Positions 10,188-20,614 of a stretch of DNA of 20,911 bases are shown one piece after another. The stretch comes from Gnetum montanum. Lineage: Eukaryota > Streptophyta > Gnetopsida > Gnetales > Gnetaceae. Location of the stretch: positions 5,489 through 26,399 of the forward strand of contig MNCI01013830.1 of assembly GCA_015680685.1 (NCBI GenBank). The letters are read 5' to 3'. How positions within the stretch are numbered: position 1 is the first letter of the stretch; each line of letters starts with the position of its first letter. The notes beneath the pieces are model-generated. The model was given only the letters and a program-made list of their open reading frames with translations. It was not told where the DNA came from and did not search any database. The translations under genes and the position numbers were made by a program.

Positions 10188-11879
10188 CATAATCTTCCTT
10201 AGACATACAAATCAATAGTTGACATCAAAATCCCTTACACTAAATAACAAGAAAACCTACACATTCTTTCTCTAGCTCTCTCTTTCTATTTTACACAATG
10301 AATGAATTGTAAGCTTTGTAAATCTAATGCACATTGCATAGATATCCCTATACTGTAGCAATGGTAACCTAGTCTACTAGTTGTCTCATGTGGCCCTGCA
10401 CATTATCTTGTAACAACATGCTTTCTTTGTCTTATTTTCTTATGCTCTTAGAGTAGTGCTTGTAGGATGAAGTTTGAGATCATTGAAAAGGTGTAACCCA
10501 TGATGATAGTAAGTCTCACATAACCTTGATGTGCAAGAGTTGGTTGGCCTATCCTACCATACCAAGAGTATTTGTTTCACATCATCATCATTACCCATTC
10601 CTTGAGCCTAGTTCCATAGCCTAATTATAATCTTCCTTACCTTGAACAATAATGATGACCTATGTTTGATACTCATGCATTATGCACATGTGATGTTTCC
10701 TTCATCATGCTCCACCATCAAGTCCATCAAATGTAACATATCTTATTCAATAGAAAAACTAAATCAAAAAAACGTTAATGAAACACCACCAAGAAAATTC
10801 ATGTTGCAACTTTTTGGCATTGTAACCTTTACCAATTATACTTGAGGCTAGAATTTTATTGTAAAATTATAAGGTTTGTAGCTCATAAGCTATGATCTCA
10901 CATACTTGAACTTTTGGAACTAAAAAATGTCATATAAGTTGTTGTAGCCTTATTTTCCAAGTGGGAAAAAATCATTTCATACCTATATTTGCAATTGGAA
11001 AGGCTAAAAATACCTTGGGAACTACAAAAATTAATATTTTCATGGGTTTTATATTGGCTATATTCACACTAAGCTAGAACCACCTACACCTAGTGTGGGA
11101 AGCATTGGATTTTTATTTTCCAACTAGTGGCCAATGTAGTTTCTAAATCTCTTAGCATGGAAGCCACAAGGCCAACCTTGAAGTTTTTTAATTTCTATTT
11201 TGTCACGAAGCTAGCATTGGAGTGATTTGGGTTTTTATTTCTAGCTAGGCTAGCATTGTTCCAAAAATTTCAACATTTCTCCGATAATTCCAACATAAAT
11301 CCCATAAGGCTAATGTAGCAACAAAATTCCATTTACTATTTATGATATCCATCATGGTTTTGATCACCTAGATGCATCAAAACTTATCATAAATGGAAAA
11401 CTATGCTAGGAATGATGGCCTGTCACACCTACAAATCACACTAATCTATCAACAATCATGGCAAAACTTTGCAATCCAAAATTAGCAACCATATAGCCTA
11501 TAAAATCCAAATGTGAAAGCATTCAAAAGGTTCCATGAATAATTCTATGATAAGAAAAAAATATGTTCTTGGTTCCACCTTTTGCAACCTCAAGCACCTA
11601 AAATCATTAACATTGCATAAGATTATTAGAGCAAATTAGCAACTACTTGAGCATTAGAGACTCTTGATGAGTTCCATTTCCAAATGCCTCATTTACCTCT
11701 TGTTCATCAATGCTATAGATCTAAGTTAAAAATCCCCAAGGAGTTTTGAATATTGAATTTGAAAAGTACAAAGATCATGGAGCTAACTATAGAGCACAAG
11801 CTACCAACTTTAACAATCTTCAAGATTCATCAAAGAAAACTCCTTATGCATTTGGACACATAATTTGTACAAATTTTAA
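10188..11879 (+). other. 3' untranslated region and upstream LTR part of the gypsy element
   Basis: No reading frame with recognisable domains occurs between the integrase stop and the LTR end at 12131. A pyrimidine-rich stretch lies at 10261-10293. I could not identify a convincing polypurine tract or the TG start of the LTR, so the division between untranslated region and LTR is unknown. Around 11130-11320 words such as GCCAATGTAGT, GCTAGCATTGG and GGCTAATGTAG recall the core of the 193-bp array at 4537-6012, but without regular spacing. The open frame at 10642-10845 has no family resemblance. Confidence 0.45.
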
Positions 11880-12131
11880 CTCTTATACTTTTTAATATTT
11901 CATTATTGTAACAAATTTTTTAGTTCATTCATTATGTAAGTTTATTTCACAATTAATTTTTTGTGCTTCCTTTTTAATTGGATCTACATTTTTATTATTT
12001 ACCCCATTTACAATTCCTATGTCCTTGTGTGATCTACAAGACCATCCAAGGTGCCTTGGAACCTCTTTCTTAGAGGTTATTGAGATCTAGGGTTTAAACT
12101 ATTCCATCTAGAATTTTTTATTTTTCCAACA
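11880..12131 (+). repeat. 3' end of gypsy LTR (plus orientation)
   Basis: The segment ends TTCCAACA, the usual CA end of LTRs, directly after a T-rich and polyadenylation-like region. A 29-bp block at 12018-12046 matches 15740-15768 on the opposite strand at 24 of 29 positions, and the distance from the block to the inferred LTR end is 85 bp here and 80 bp there. Words further inside, such as CTTATACTTT and a GATC-C-AAT block, are shared in the same order. The pair is therefore best read as two LTRs of one family in inverted orientation. The 5' limit of the LTR is not resolved. Confidence 0.55.
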
Positions 12132-12443
12132 ATCAAAATTTTAAGGCACAATAGAGATGGCATTTTTTGCTACTCCATAATTCACATGGACATGATGCAT
12201 CATGTATTTGCTAACTCGTATGATGATAAAAAGAGTGGAATGAAACACTTCACTACTTTGTCGATTAGCCTTAACTTCAATATCACAAAATGTCAAACTG
12301 GTTAGCTTTGGTTCTTCCTTGAGTGGAGGTGGCATGATAATGGAGTGGATGGATTCCTCACTAGCATGCTTGTCTTCACTCATAGGCATGGATATCAACA
12401 TTTTTATAAGTGTTTCATGATCAAAAGGAGAGGTCATAACCAA
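12126..12443 (-). pseudogene. Gypsy aspartic protease region, degenerate
   Basis: On the minus strand, the open stretch 12443-12141 resembles the protease region of plant gypsy elements that have a VDNGS-type active site. SPFDHETLIKMLISMPMSED and LTSLTFCDIEVKAN are upstream family landmarks, and the active-site block reads VHVNYGVAKNAISIVP. The catalytic Asp is replaced by Asn and the following residues differ, so no activity is expected. After P the frame meets TAA (12143-12141), and the similarity ends within about 20 bp, at the plus-oriented LTR end (12126-12131). The protease is thus cut off from its own reverse transcriptase. The mature enzyme would process the gag-pol polyprotein. The assignment rests on a block pattern, not a full-length match. 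Confidence 0.6.
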
Positions 12444-15058
12444 ATTCTAAAGGCTTAGTAAAGTATTTTTTCTATTTTAGTAAGAGCTTTACTTATTCCA
12501 TGGTGGTGAGGAAGCTCTTATCATTGGTAGATGATTTTTCTATTTTGTTGGATTTTACTTCCTCCATCTTACCTAGGATTTTAACTTCATGTTTAGTCTT
12601 CTTTTTTTTTTTGCATCTTTCCTTTCTCTTATTTGTGGATCTCCTTGGTCTAGCTAGTTGATAGAATTTACATAGTAGGATTTATGGGTGTAGCTAATAT
12701 TTGAACAGGCTTCGATAGACCTACTTCCTTTCTAACTTTTTGTTGGATATTCTTCTTTACTTTTTTCTTTGAAGCTAATGGTTTTCATTATTTTGGTGGT
12801 GAGTTCTTATTGTTAGACTAGGAAGAGGTTGATGTATTGGCCACCATTAGTGAATGATGGTTAACACATGTTATAGGTTTATTAGTGGAAAGGGAAGGAA
12901 ATATAATGATGAATGGTTCTCTAGAAGGTTCAAGTGATGGTACCCTTATAATGAAAGAATTTCTTGAACTTGAGGAAGTTGAAGCCTGATCATTATGAGG
13001 GAGTACCCTAACTACAAATGACTATCTAGCAGGTTTAGACTTATTGGGAATGTTAAATGTAACTATGGTATATAGATCATTGCTAGTTTTAAGAGGATCT
13101 TTATACAATTGCATGGATTAATTCCAAGGCCTCACAATATTGGATGCATCTAAAACAAATTCTTCACTATCAATCATCTATTGAAGATCATCCTTCAAAG
13201 CAAGGAAAAAATAAATTTCATGGCCAAGTAGTTGATGATATTGATAAGATTGATCAAGCTTGAAGTACTTTGGTAGTTGTGGATCATTCTTTGTTTGTAT
13301 TGGTTCAATCTCTAGTGATCTCACAAAGATGATCATGCCTCTTACAAGTATTCTAGGATATTTACTTATATTGAATATGTTTATCTTAAAGTAATTAATG
13401 AAGGAGCTCAAATGGTTTCATAGGAAGTTTCATGTATTAGACTAAGCCTTATGCTCAAAGCTTCATTTCGGTAGGTTAGAGGCACTAGAAATACTTGAAG
13501 TTAATAGATCCTTGGCTATTGTGGCTATAGCTATGTGTATTTTCTTATCCTTATTCCTATCCCTCTTCATATGTTAATTCTTGTAGGCTATATAAGTCAT
13601 GTCATTACTATATTTTGTAGCATACTCTATGTTCTTAATCTAGGAAAAGGCTTAACTGAGTGATTGAGAATATAGGTAGTATAGTTTTAACTTCATAAGT
13701 CATTAACTAGCATCTTAAAACTTGCTAATAAATGGATTTTAGAGATGGGATCTGGGATCTCATTAAGCATTACATTCCAAATTTGAATAAACTTCTAGAT
13801 TAGTTCAAGGGATCCTTGTCTCAATTTCATAATCTGATCTAATGTTATATATGGTATTAATTTGTATTTAAAGAAGTTGACAAACTAGATTATCAGGTCA
13901 TCAATGGATGAGATAGAACCTCTTGGTAACATGTGGTACCAATCTAGATCTTTTCCTAATAAGGACATAGAAAAGATATATAGCATAGTGTGTGGTCAAG
14001 CTTGCAAAAAAAAACATTTAAAATAGAAGGTGATGAGAAGTACGTTGGAATCACCTTCATAGTTATACTTAGTAAAATGGGTAATGGTGATGCTTGTAGG
14101 TAAAGTTATTTGAGGAATAGATAGGCTAATAGGATCATCTTGGTAGAATTTCATGACTTTAACTATTTGGGTTGCACTGAGTTCAAGTTTTTACAACTCC
14201 TCAATAAGGTTCTACATCATTTAGAAGGCTTGATCTAGACCTTGTGGTGCTCCTAAGGGTTGCATTGATGATTGGATAATTGGTGGATATGATATGGACA
14301 ATGATATATATTGGAGTGATTATTTAACTACCATTACATGGGGGTTGAACTTAGAAAATGATGCTTGTACTAGAACATATGAAATGAAGGAAGTGTTGGT
14401 GACAAACAAGTTGCATGAAATACATGGAATTTGAGGTCTTGAAGAGGAATCAACCAAAACTCTTAAGGGTTGGTGTATGGGAGAAACTACTAGTAAAGGT
14501 TGGGGAACTATCGAAAAAGATATTGCGGTAAACATAGAAGTGAACAAGAAATTAGGTTAAGAGACTTGATTTATGGAGGTAATAGGATGTGCTTAGTCTA
14601 TTACAAATATGGGGAACATGGAGTTGAACATAGATACTTCAAGAACATATCATTGTCAAGGGTCTCCTAGGTGAGTATTAGTCTCATAATAGAATCCAAA
14701 CTCATCTTGATCCTCTTGATCCTTCTCTAAACTAAGTTTCCCACTTGTTTTTTTTGTCCACATTTACCAGTTGTGTTAACATGCACTACTAAAATTTTCA
14801 TAGTTTGATATGGTCATAGGATGATGCAATGAACTCTTTCATATTCCTATGAATCAACTTGTATTGGCACATGGAGTCTAGATCCTTGCATAAGATGCAT
14901 AAACTAGCTTGGATTTTTGCACATATGAATTTACAATGCTCTTCATCAATGTTTGTGTACATTAGGTTACATCCTTGATGTTTAAGGGATTGCCTATGAT
15001 CCACCATAGCTAGGACCTTAGGATCACAAATATGACAAAATTCTTAGTTGGAGGCCAT
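12444..15058 (-). pseudogene. gag: Gypsy gag polyprotein, degenerate
   Basis: Gag forms the particle that packages the element RNA. The likely start is ATG at 15058-15056 (MASN, then a stop in place of Gln, then EFCHICDPKVLA), followed by an open stretch to 14798. A Pro/Ser-rich spacer follows. The conserved gag core lies at about 14230-13640: GKDLDWYHMLPRGSISSIDD, YITLDQIMKLRQGS and IWNVMLNEIPDP. At 13411-13178 is the C-terminal part, with YQYHQLLGHEIYFFLALKDD; this corresponds to a zinc-knuckle-like block in related gags, but its Cys positions are now Tyr and Phe. A Ser-rich, then Lys-rich linker with many stops leads into the protease. The remnant spans most of the expected gag length. The core assignment is firm; exact ends are approximate. 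Confidence 0.8.
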
Positions 15059-15659
15059 ATCAAAGACACTATGTGCTAGAATGGTTGATACAAAAGGCAT
15101 ACATGGTGCAAAACCAAGGGATTGAGAAGATGTAACAAAGGGATTAAATTGTATAAATGAGGTTGTATGTAGTGTGAATACTATAATAGTGTGAATGAAA
15201 AGTACATTGAATGTAATTGCATCATAAATGAAAAAAAAATTGTAAAAATGTAAATGCTAGAATAGGAAAAGTATAGTGACATAAATGTAATAATAATAAT
15301 TTTTGAAATTGTTAAAAGGATCAATCAACTAAATTGTTTCTAACATAGAATTTTTAAGGTAATGCTATATATTTCAAGGAAAATAGATACAGATTTTATT
15401 TTGCAGGCTTGAGATTAGTGTATTTGCAATATTTCACTTTATGGTTAGGATAAAATGCTAGTGTAGGAAAACTACGAGAAAAAAACAACTAAGGCTTAAA
15501 AAATTGGTATTAAAAATCATCCAACATAACTCCTATACACTAAATACATTGTTATAAACTAGTTGAAATATGTTAACAATGGTTATGCTTAGGTTTGGTA
15601 ATGAAAGTGAGGTAGAGGCTCTCCTTCTAGTGATAGAAAATTATAGCAATAGAAAAATT
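15059..15659 (-). other. Leader between inverted gypsy LTR and gag
   Basis: This is the interval between the inferred LTR end at 15660 and the gag start at 15058 on the minus strand. It is A+T-rich and has no open frame of note. A primer-binding site should start close to 15659 on the minus strand, but I see no convincing match to a tRNA 3' end; it may have decayed. Its length suits a gypsy 5' leader. Confidence 0.4.
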
Positions 15660-15935
15660 TGACACTAAAAATTAAATTGTACTACATGAAACATTTTTAC
15701 TCAAGATTCATTGGCCTCAAAAGAATTTGAGGAATAATAGATGGTCTTGTCAATCACCTAAGGACTTACAAGTCTATTACCAAGTGAAAACAAGCAAAAA
15801 CATGTAAATATTAGATCCAATGCTAGATATGAGAACAAATTTATGGAGAATGTAGAAAATATGCAAAAAAAAAAATATGACAAAAAAAGTACAAATTTTA
15901 TATTGATACTATAAAGTATAAGGTGAGAATGTAAA
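15660..15935 (-). repeat. 3' part of gypsy 5' LTR (minus orientation)
   Basis: On the minus strand this segment ends TTTTTAGTGTCA at 15660, in the same relative place as the LTR end at 12131. Block 15768-15740 matches 12018-12046 at 24 of 29 positions, and further blocks align in order (TCTAATATTTACATG against TCTACATTTTTATT, and CTTATACTTTATAGTATC against CTTATACTTTTTAATATT). It lies upstream of gag, where a 5' LTR is expected. Homology probably extends beyond 15935; a minus-strand TGTTGG at 16137 is one possible LTR start but would give an LTR of only 478 bp. Confidence 0.5.
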
Positions 15936-17337
15936 AAATGTAGAACTATGAATGTTCCATAGATCTTTAGAAAATGTTATTAAAGCGTTAGCATGCAAGT
16001 GGGTAGGATGTGTTCCATAGTCTTTCCAAACACATTTGGCTTGCTTGATCTATAAGCTATAACAAGTTCTCAACATTGTGAATGATCAATACTGGGTAAA
16101 TGGATTTAGACTTTTAGATCTCTTCTCTACTCCAACAGTCTAAAGTTTGGAAGATTTTCAAATGATTCAAAAGTCCCAAAAAATGATGTTGATTCTTAGT
16201 TTTATAGATCATGGTTTTCTGTTTTTATGTTAACTTGATTTGGACAAGTTTCTAGGCATTCTACACAACTTTTTTCCACTTACTTTGGCCAAAACTACAA
16301 CATTTTTATCTATAGCATTTTTTAGACTTTCATTATGAATGCCAGTGTTATTGACATTATGAGGTTTAATTACACTATTTTAGCATAATTCATGGTATTT
16401 TTTAAGTTCCATAGCATAAATTACACTTTACAAAGTAAGAATGCTCTATCATTTTGATAAAATATGGCTACAAGATTGATTTTCTAAAGGGAAATCAAGA
16501 CATTTGTTTTTGCTCAAACCCTATCAAAATCACATGATAAAATTTGGTTACAAGGCTTCACTATTTGTAATTAAAATTTTCTTTGAGGTGTTTGAAACTC
16601 TTTTAGATATTTGACTCTTCATTATACAAGCAATTACAAATGGGATCATTATATTAAGGAGACAATAGCAGGAGTAATTGAGGCTCTATGTGCTACTAAA
16701 AACAACTACAAATTGTTAGGATTATGTACTTGGAAATTTCAAAAATAAATATTTTAGACTATTTTTTATCTTACAATGTTGTATGAATGTAGAGTATAAG
16801 GGGTAATCCTTAGTGCTAAATATTCACGAGATATTAAAAAGGTATAAAAAATATTTCTATTAGATAAATTTGAAATGAAGGTACAAATACCTTATCATAT
16901 GTTACTTTTCAAAAGTAATTTACTCCCATTAGGAGCTAAAGCTCTTTGTCAATTCATTAGCTATAGTATACTATAAATTGACCAATACAAATTTTCAAAG
17001 TACTTCTTGAAGATACAAAAAAATAAGGATGGTATTTTCAAGGAATACAATTCTAAAAACATGAAATCTCTCCTTGGGAGTGACACAACATAATCCTAAA
17101 TATCTATGTAATTTAGTTAAACAACAAATGCTAAGAAAAATATGATCAAATGTAGAAGAAAAGAAAAAATTTTACATGGATCACATTAGAGGTAATTGTG
17201 GACCTTTTGGTATGTCAAAACATTAAGAAAAATGAAAGACAAGGTTTTTTGTGTGTGTGTGATTATTGTTATTGTAGGACAAAACCTTGGATCAAGACAA
17301 GAAGGTTTGCAAAATTTTGATGAGCATGGATAAGAAA
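15936..17337. other. Gene-free AT-rich stretch, probably old LTR and flank
   Basis: No coding region is recognisable. The left part probably still belongs to the inverted gypsy LTR. A short direct repeat, GATAAAATWTGGYTACAAG, occurs at about 16457 and 16535, and there is a (GT)5 run at 17251-17261. The right limit is set by the start of the copia LTR at 17338; the bases just left of it would be one half of its target-site duplication. Confidence 0.4.
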
Positions 17338-18324
17338 TGTTGAATTCATCATGCAAAGAAAGGTTGAAGAAAGACATCTCTAAAAAATAGTAGATTTCTT
17401 GGTGGAATTGGAGGATGCATAGGCAAAGACATCTTCAAGAAATAGAAAACATTTTTCCTTAGGCATAAACATCTTCTACTAGGCAAAGACTTTTTCACAA
17501 AATGAAATCCAATTTCAAAAAGACATCTTTCATCAAACAAAGACATCTTCTAAAATGGAGATTTTAGAAAGATGTCTTTCCTAGACACAGAAGTCTTCCT
17601 AGAATGGAGGACAACTATAGAAAGACATCTCAAGCACAAAGAAGATGTTTTCCATGACTATTAGCTACCATTAGCTAACCATTACACGAGTTCCAAGATG
17701 GATTTGGAAACATGGTAACTATTAGAAGAGATCATTCTTATTGGGAAATGTGCAAGCTTATGTGCAATCATTGTCTAATCATTTATCAATCATTGTTACT
17801 CTTCATTATATTATCATTTTCCCATTGTAAAGTATGTTGTACCTCAAAGTACAAGGATCAACAAACTACGTTGCATTCATCCCTTATAATTTTTCTTCGT
17901 TTCTGCCTTTTAGGTTTGATGTGCTTCTTACAAGAAGGCATCTTGATTGATCTTGTTAGGATCCTGTAGGATTGAGTAGTTGGTGTTGCGGCAGAACACT
18001 CTAGAGAAAAGATCAAGATTGTAAAGGTTTTGAAAGCCTATAAATCATATTCCAAGCTTGATGAGACCTTTCAATATTGAGTGGCTAGTGTAGCTTCACA
18101 ACACTACAAAGCAAGGCTTGAAGACTATACAAGGTGTGGATCCTTCAAACCATATTCGAGAGCAACAAAGCTAGAAGCTATGCTTGTGATCTACATTCAA
18201 AGTGTGGACTACCCAAGTTCAAAAGCCACATTAAAATTGGTATCTATGCTTTATCTCAAAAATTTTTAATTTGGAAAACTTATTCATCCACCCACCTCCC
18301 CCCTTCTAAGTTTAAGAATTCACA
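17338..18324 (+). repeat. 5' LTR of a Ty1/copia element
   Basis: The segment starts TGTTGAATTC and ends GAATTCACA, giving an imperfect terminal inverted repeat (TGT-GAATTC) of the TG...CA type. Two bases (AG) separate the end from a primer-binding site at 18327. The length of 987 bp is reasonable for a Sirevirus-like LTR, and the C-rich run CCCACCTCCCCCC shortly before the 3' end resembles LTR ends I know from that group. The 5' third (the U3 side) holds several copies of AGACATCT. A second LTR copy is not in the window. Boundaries rest on the terminal repeat and the primer-binding site, not on an LTR-LTR comparison. Confidence 0.65.
17372..17650. repeat. Cluster of AGACATCT / AGATGTCT motifs in the U3 region
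   Basis: AGACATCT occurs at 17372, 17427, 17521, 17541 and 17623, with near copies AAACATCT (17467) and AGATGTTT (17643), and the inverted form AGATGTCT at 17570. Most are embedded in CAAAGACATCTTC-like context. The spacing is irregular. Repeated short elements in the U3 of LTRs commonly act as transcriptional enhancer elements; that role here is inference. The same motif recurs at 20357-20524. Confidence 0.7.
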
Positions 18325-18326
18325 AG

Positions 18327-18338
18327 TGGTATTGGAGC
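18327..18338 (+). other. Primer-binding site, initiator-Met tRNA type
   Basis: TGGTATTGGAGC differs at two adjacent positions from TGGTATCAGAGC, the sequence complementary to the 3' end of plant initiator methionine tRNA that most plant copia elements use to prime reverse transcription. It lies two bases after the LTR end and about 40 bp before the gag start. The two changes fit age-related decay. Confidence 0.75.
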
Positions 18339-18379
18339 TTGGTTTTCTTTTTTGTCATCATCAACTTGAAGAGTCAGCA

Positions 18380-20160
18380 ATGGAGGGAACATCTTATAAA
18401 AATCCACCTATGTTCAATGGATTTGGCTTTGCCTATTGAAATGCTAATATGCAAGGGTTTTTTGAATCCATGGAGTTTGAAGTGTGGAAATCAACTCTTA
18501 AAGGCCATGCCCCAGATGTTGATAGCTCCACTGGCATCATCAAGCCTCACAACAAATGAACACAAGAGGAAAAAAGCATAATTTCATGTTTGATTCAAAA
18601 CCAAATAATTTTTTATATTGTGCATTGAATAAATCTTAATTCAATTGAGTAGTAGGATGTAAAATGGCTAAAGAAATTTGCCAAACTTTAGAAGCTACTT
18701 ATGAAGGAACATCTATTGTTAAGTAATCACAATTGTTAGTTTTACAAGGTGAATATGATAAACTCAAAATGATAGAAGGTGAGAAAATAATGGATTAATT
18801 ATCTAGGGCTAATGATCTTATTGTAGCTATCAGAGGAATAGAAAAATATTGGTCCAAAAGTAACATCATCATCAAAATGATCAAAAATTTATAACTAGAG
18901 TTCAAACCAAAGGCCATAACTATGGAAGAAATCAAAGACTTCTCAACTCTAAAATTTGAATAGCTTCAAAGTTCTCTCATTCCTTATGAAATGAATCTCA
19001 TAAGTGAAGGAGGTATCCAAGAAAGGCCCATTTCCTTGAAGACTACTTCAAAGGAGAAGGCGTTCAATGATAATGATGAGGGTAGTGAGATAAGATTGCC
19101 TTTATCACTAGGAAGCTACAATGATTGATAACTAGAAGAAATAAAGGAACATATCAACAAAGATTCAATCAGTCCAAAGGTAGATAAAGAGGCAAGAATT
19201 TTTTAAATTCTAAGCTAGATTTTTCTTTGTTTGATGTGAGGTGGAAGAGGCCATATGGCCTTCAAATATCCTAGCAGTTTTAGGTTGCAATCCAAGAACC
19301 AATACACTAAAGAAGAAAAGAAAACAAACTTCTATACAAGCTGGGATGATGGGAAGCAAAGTAAGGAAGAAGTGGAGGATGATGCAAAAAAATCTCATCT
19401 CATCTACATGGGCCTCATTGATGAGGAGGCTAATTCATCAAAAAATGATCTTAATGATGATGAGAGGTTTGATTTATTATGTAATGAAATTTTATATTTT
19501 TATAATCTTTACAAAAAGTTGAAAAATCAAGTAAAACCAAAGGATCAAAAAAAATCCTTTATTAAATACAACAATTTTAGATCTTACTAAGGAAATATCA
19601 AACCTCAAGGCTGAGAATAAAGAACTAACCAAGTCATGTGAGCAAATGAAAGAAGAGCTTGCAAATGTAAAGCTTATGAATGAAAGGTTGGTTACAAGGG
19701 AAGAGGCCCTTTGAATGGTTATTGATCAAGGAAGAAGCCTACAAGACAAAAGTGGACTTGGATTTTGTTCCCAAAAAGAAGAACCTACACATCCTTCATT
19801 TCATCTAAAGGAATCTCCAAGAAATAAGGGTACTACATTAGAAGAAGCTCCTATCCATTAAAAGGCTCCTCAAAGATTTCATCATTCTAATCACTTTCTC
19901 TATAATAGGAGGGTTAGATGTTATTACTGTAATAAGTCTAGACATAAACAATGGGAGTGCAATTTAAAATTTTATGATATGAGTACCTAGTCACATCATA
20001 AGACTCCTTGGTTTTTATCAAAGTACAATGAGAAAGGTTTTAATGCAAGATCATCAAATGTGAACTCAAAAGGCCAAAGCAATCTAAAAATAATGGAGAA
20101 TTAAAAGATAGAACCAAGAGAATCAATATAATGTTACCAAAAAATTTGTAAAAGAAAGTT
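18380..20160 (+). pseudogene. gag: Ty1/copia gag, Sirevirus-like, degenerate
   Basis: The start ATG at 18380 lies 53 bp after the primer-binding site start and opens MEGTSYKNPPMFNGFGFAY, a typical copia gag beginning. The next codon is TGA (18437) where Trp is usual. Further gag landmarks are MQGFFESMEFEVWK, CKMAKEICQTLEATYEGTS, LQGEYDKLKM and PKAITMEEIKDF. A first zinc knuckle at 19228-19269 keeps CX2CX4HX4C spacing, but its second Cys codon is TGA and its last is TAT (Tyr). An acidic stretch follows (19255-19590), then a Lys/Glu-rich coiled-coil-like segment (LKAENKELTKSCEQ...), then a second, complete knuckle at 19919-19960 (CYYCNKSRHKQWEC). Two knuckles separated by a coiled coil are usual in Sirevirus gag. 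Frameshifts and many stops make it non-functional. The 3' end is approximate; no protease motif follows. Confidence 0.85.
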
Positions 20161-20339
20161 ATGACTTGGACATTGGAGAAGTTCAAGTGAGAGGAGAATC
20201 CTCAAAAGAGGAAACTTATTCTTTAGCTTTCTAAGCTCCATAAACTTTCAATAGTATGACAGGTAGGTAGAGGTAAGCTTTCTTTTATTTTCAAGCTTTC
20301 ATTAAGACTATAGTCTGATTGGAAACCTTTTTCAAGCCT
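20161..20339. other. Segment after gag without recognisable protease
   Basis: In copia elements a protease with a D-S/T-G motif is expected shortly after the second zinc knuckle. None is visible in any plus-strand frame here or up to the window end. The element is probably truncated or interrupted in this interval. Confidence 0.45.
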
Positions 20340-20356
20340 TATCCTAATTTTGACAA

Positions 20357-20524
20357 AAGACATATTTTACAAGAAAAAGATGTCTCTAGAAATACATCTT
20401 TAAGAGAATAAAGATGTTTCTTTAATTTTCTGAGCATCATGAGCAAGACATCATCTATGAGTGAAAGACATCTACTGTAACCTTAACATGTAGAAAATTC
20501 ATCTTCTTGTCATAAAAGATGTCT
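20357..20524. repeat. Second cluster of AGACATCT / AGATGTCT motifs
   Basis: Exact copies are AGATGTCT at 20379 and 20517 and AGACATCT at 20466. Near copies are AGACATAT (20358), TACATCTT (20393), AGATGTTT (20412) and AGACATCA (20446). Both orientations occur. The cluster ends about 35 bp before a TATA box. Apart from the motif I see no extended similarity to the LTR cluster at 17372-17650. Confidence 0.6.
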
Positions 20525-20559
20525 TCTTTTTTCATTCAAAACCCTCATTTTCCCATAGC

Positions 20560-20567
20560 TATAAAAG
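20560..20567 (+). promoter_or_regulatory. TATA box candidate
   Basis: TATAAAAG lies 48 bp before the ATG at 20615, in the context GCTATAAAAGATAAAACCC. A short pyrimidine-rich leader (TTTTTGTTTTCTTCCTTC) follows, as in plant 5' untranslated regions. The spacing would put transcription start around 20590-20600. The AGACATCT cluster lies immediately upstream. Function is inferred from sequence alone. Confidence 0.4.
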
Positions 20568-20614
20568 ATAAAACCCTTATTTTTGTTTTCTTCCTTCATA
20601 TCTACACCACAAAG

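Larger units (their letters stand above)
7000..12131 (+). mobile_element. Ty3/gypsy Tat-like retrotransposon, pol and 3' LTR part
   Basis: This is the plus-strand half of a degenerate LTR retrotransposon. The domain order is reverse transcriptase, RNase H, a second archaeal-type RNase H, and integrase, followed by a long untranslated region and an LTR end at 12131 (TTCCAACA). Integrase after RNase H is the Ty3/gypsy order, and the extra RNase H is characteristic of the Tat lineage. No gag or protease and no 5' LTR are seen on this strand; the left limit is approximate. The missing gag and protease are found on the opposite strand directly to the right, so this may be one part of an inverted element. 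It is inactive: many in-frame stops, at least three frameshifts and an internal deletion in integrase. Confidence 0.75.

Noticed and set aside
16457-16560. Short direct repeat GATAAAATWTGGYTACAAG about 79 bp apart
   Set aside because: Only two short copies with no extended similarity between them; not enough to call a tandem repeat.
17251-17261. GT dinucleotide run
   Set aside because: Too short to be a meaningful microsatellite feature.
17186-17546. Two overlapping minus-strand open frames
   Set aside because: They run across the LTR start and the AGACATCT cluster; their content reflects those repeats (Ser/Leu/Phe-rich).
18081-18269. 62-codon open frame in the copia LTR
   Set aside because: It lies inside the LTR, upstream of the PBS, and shows no protein family features.
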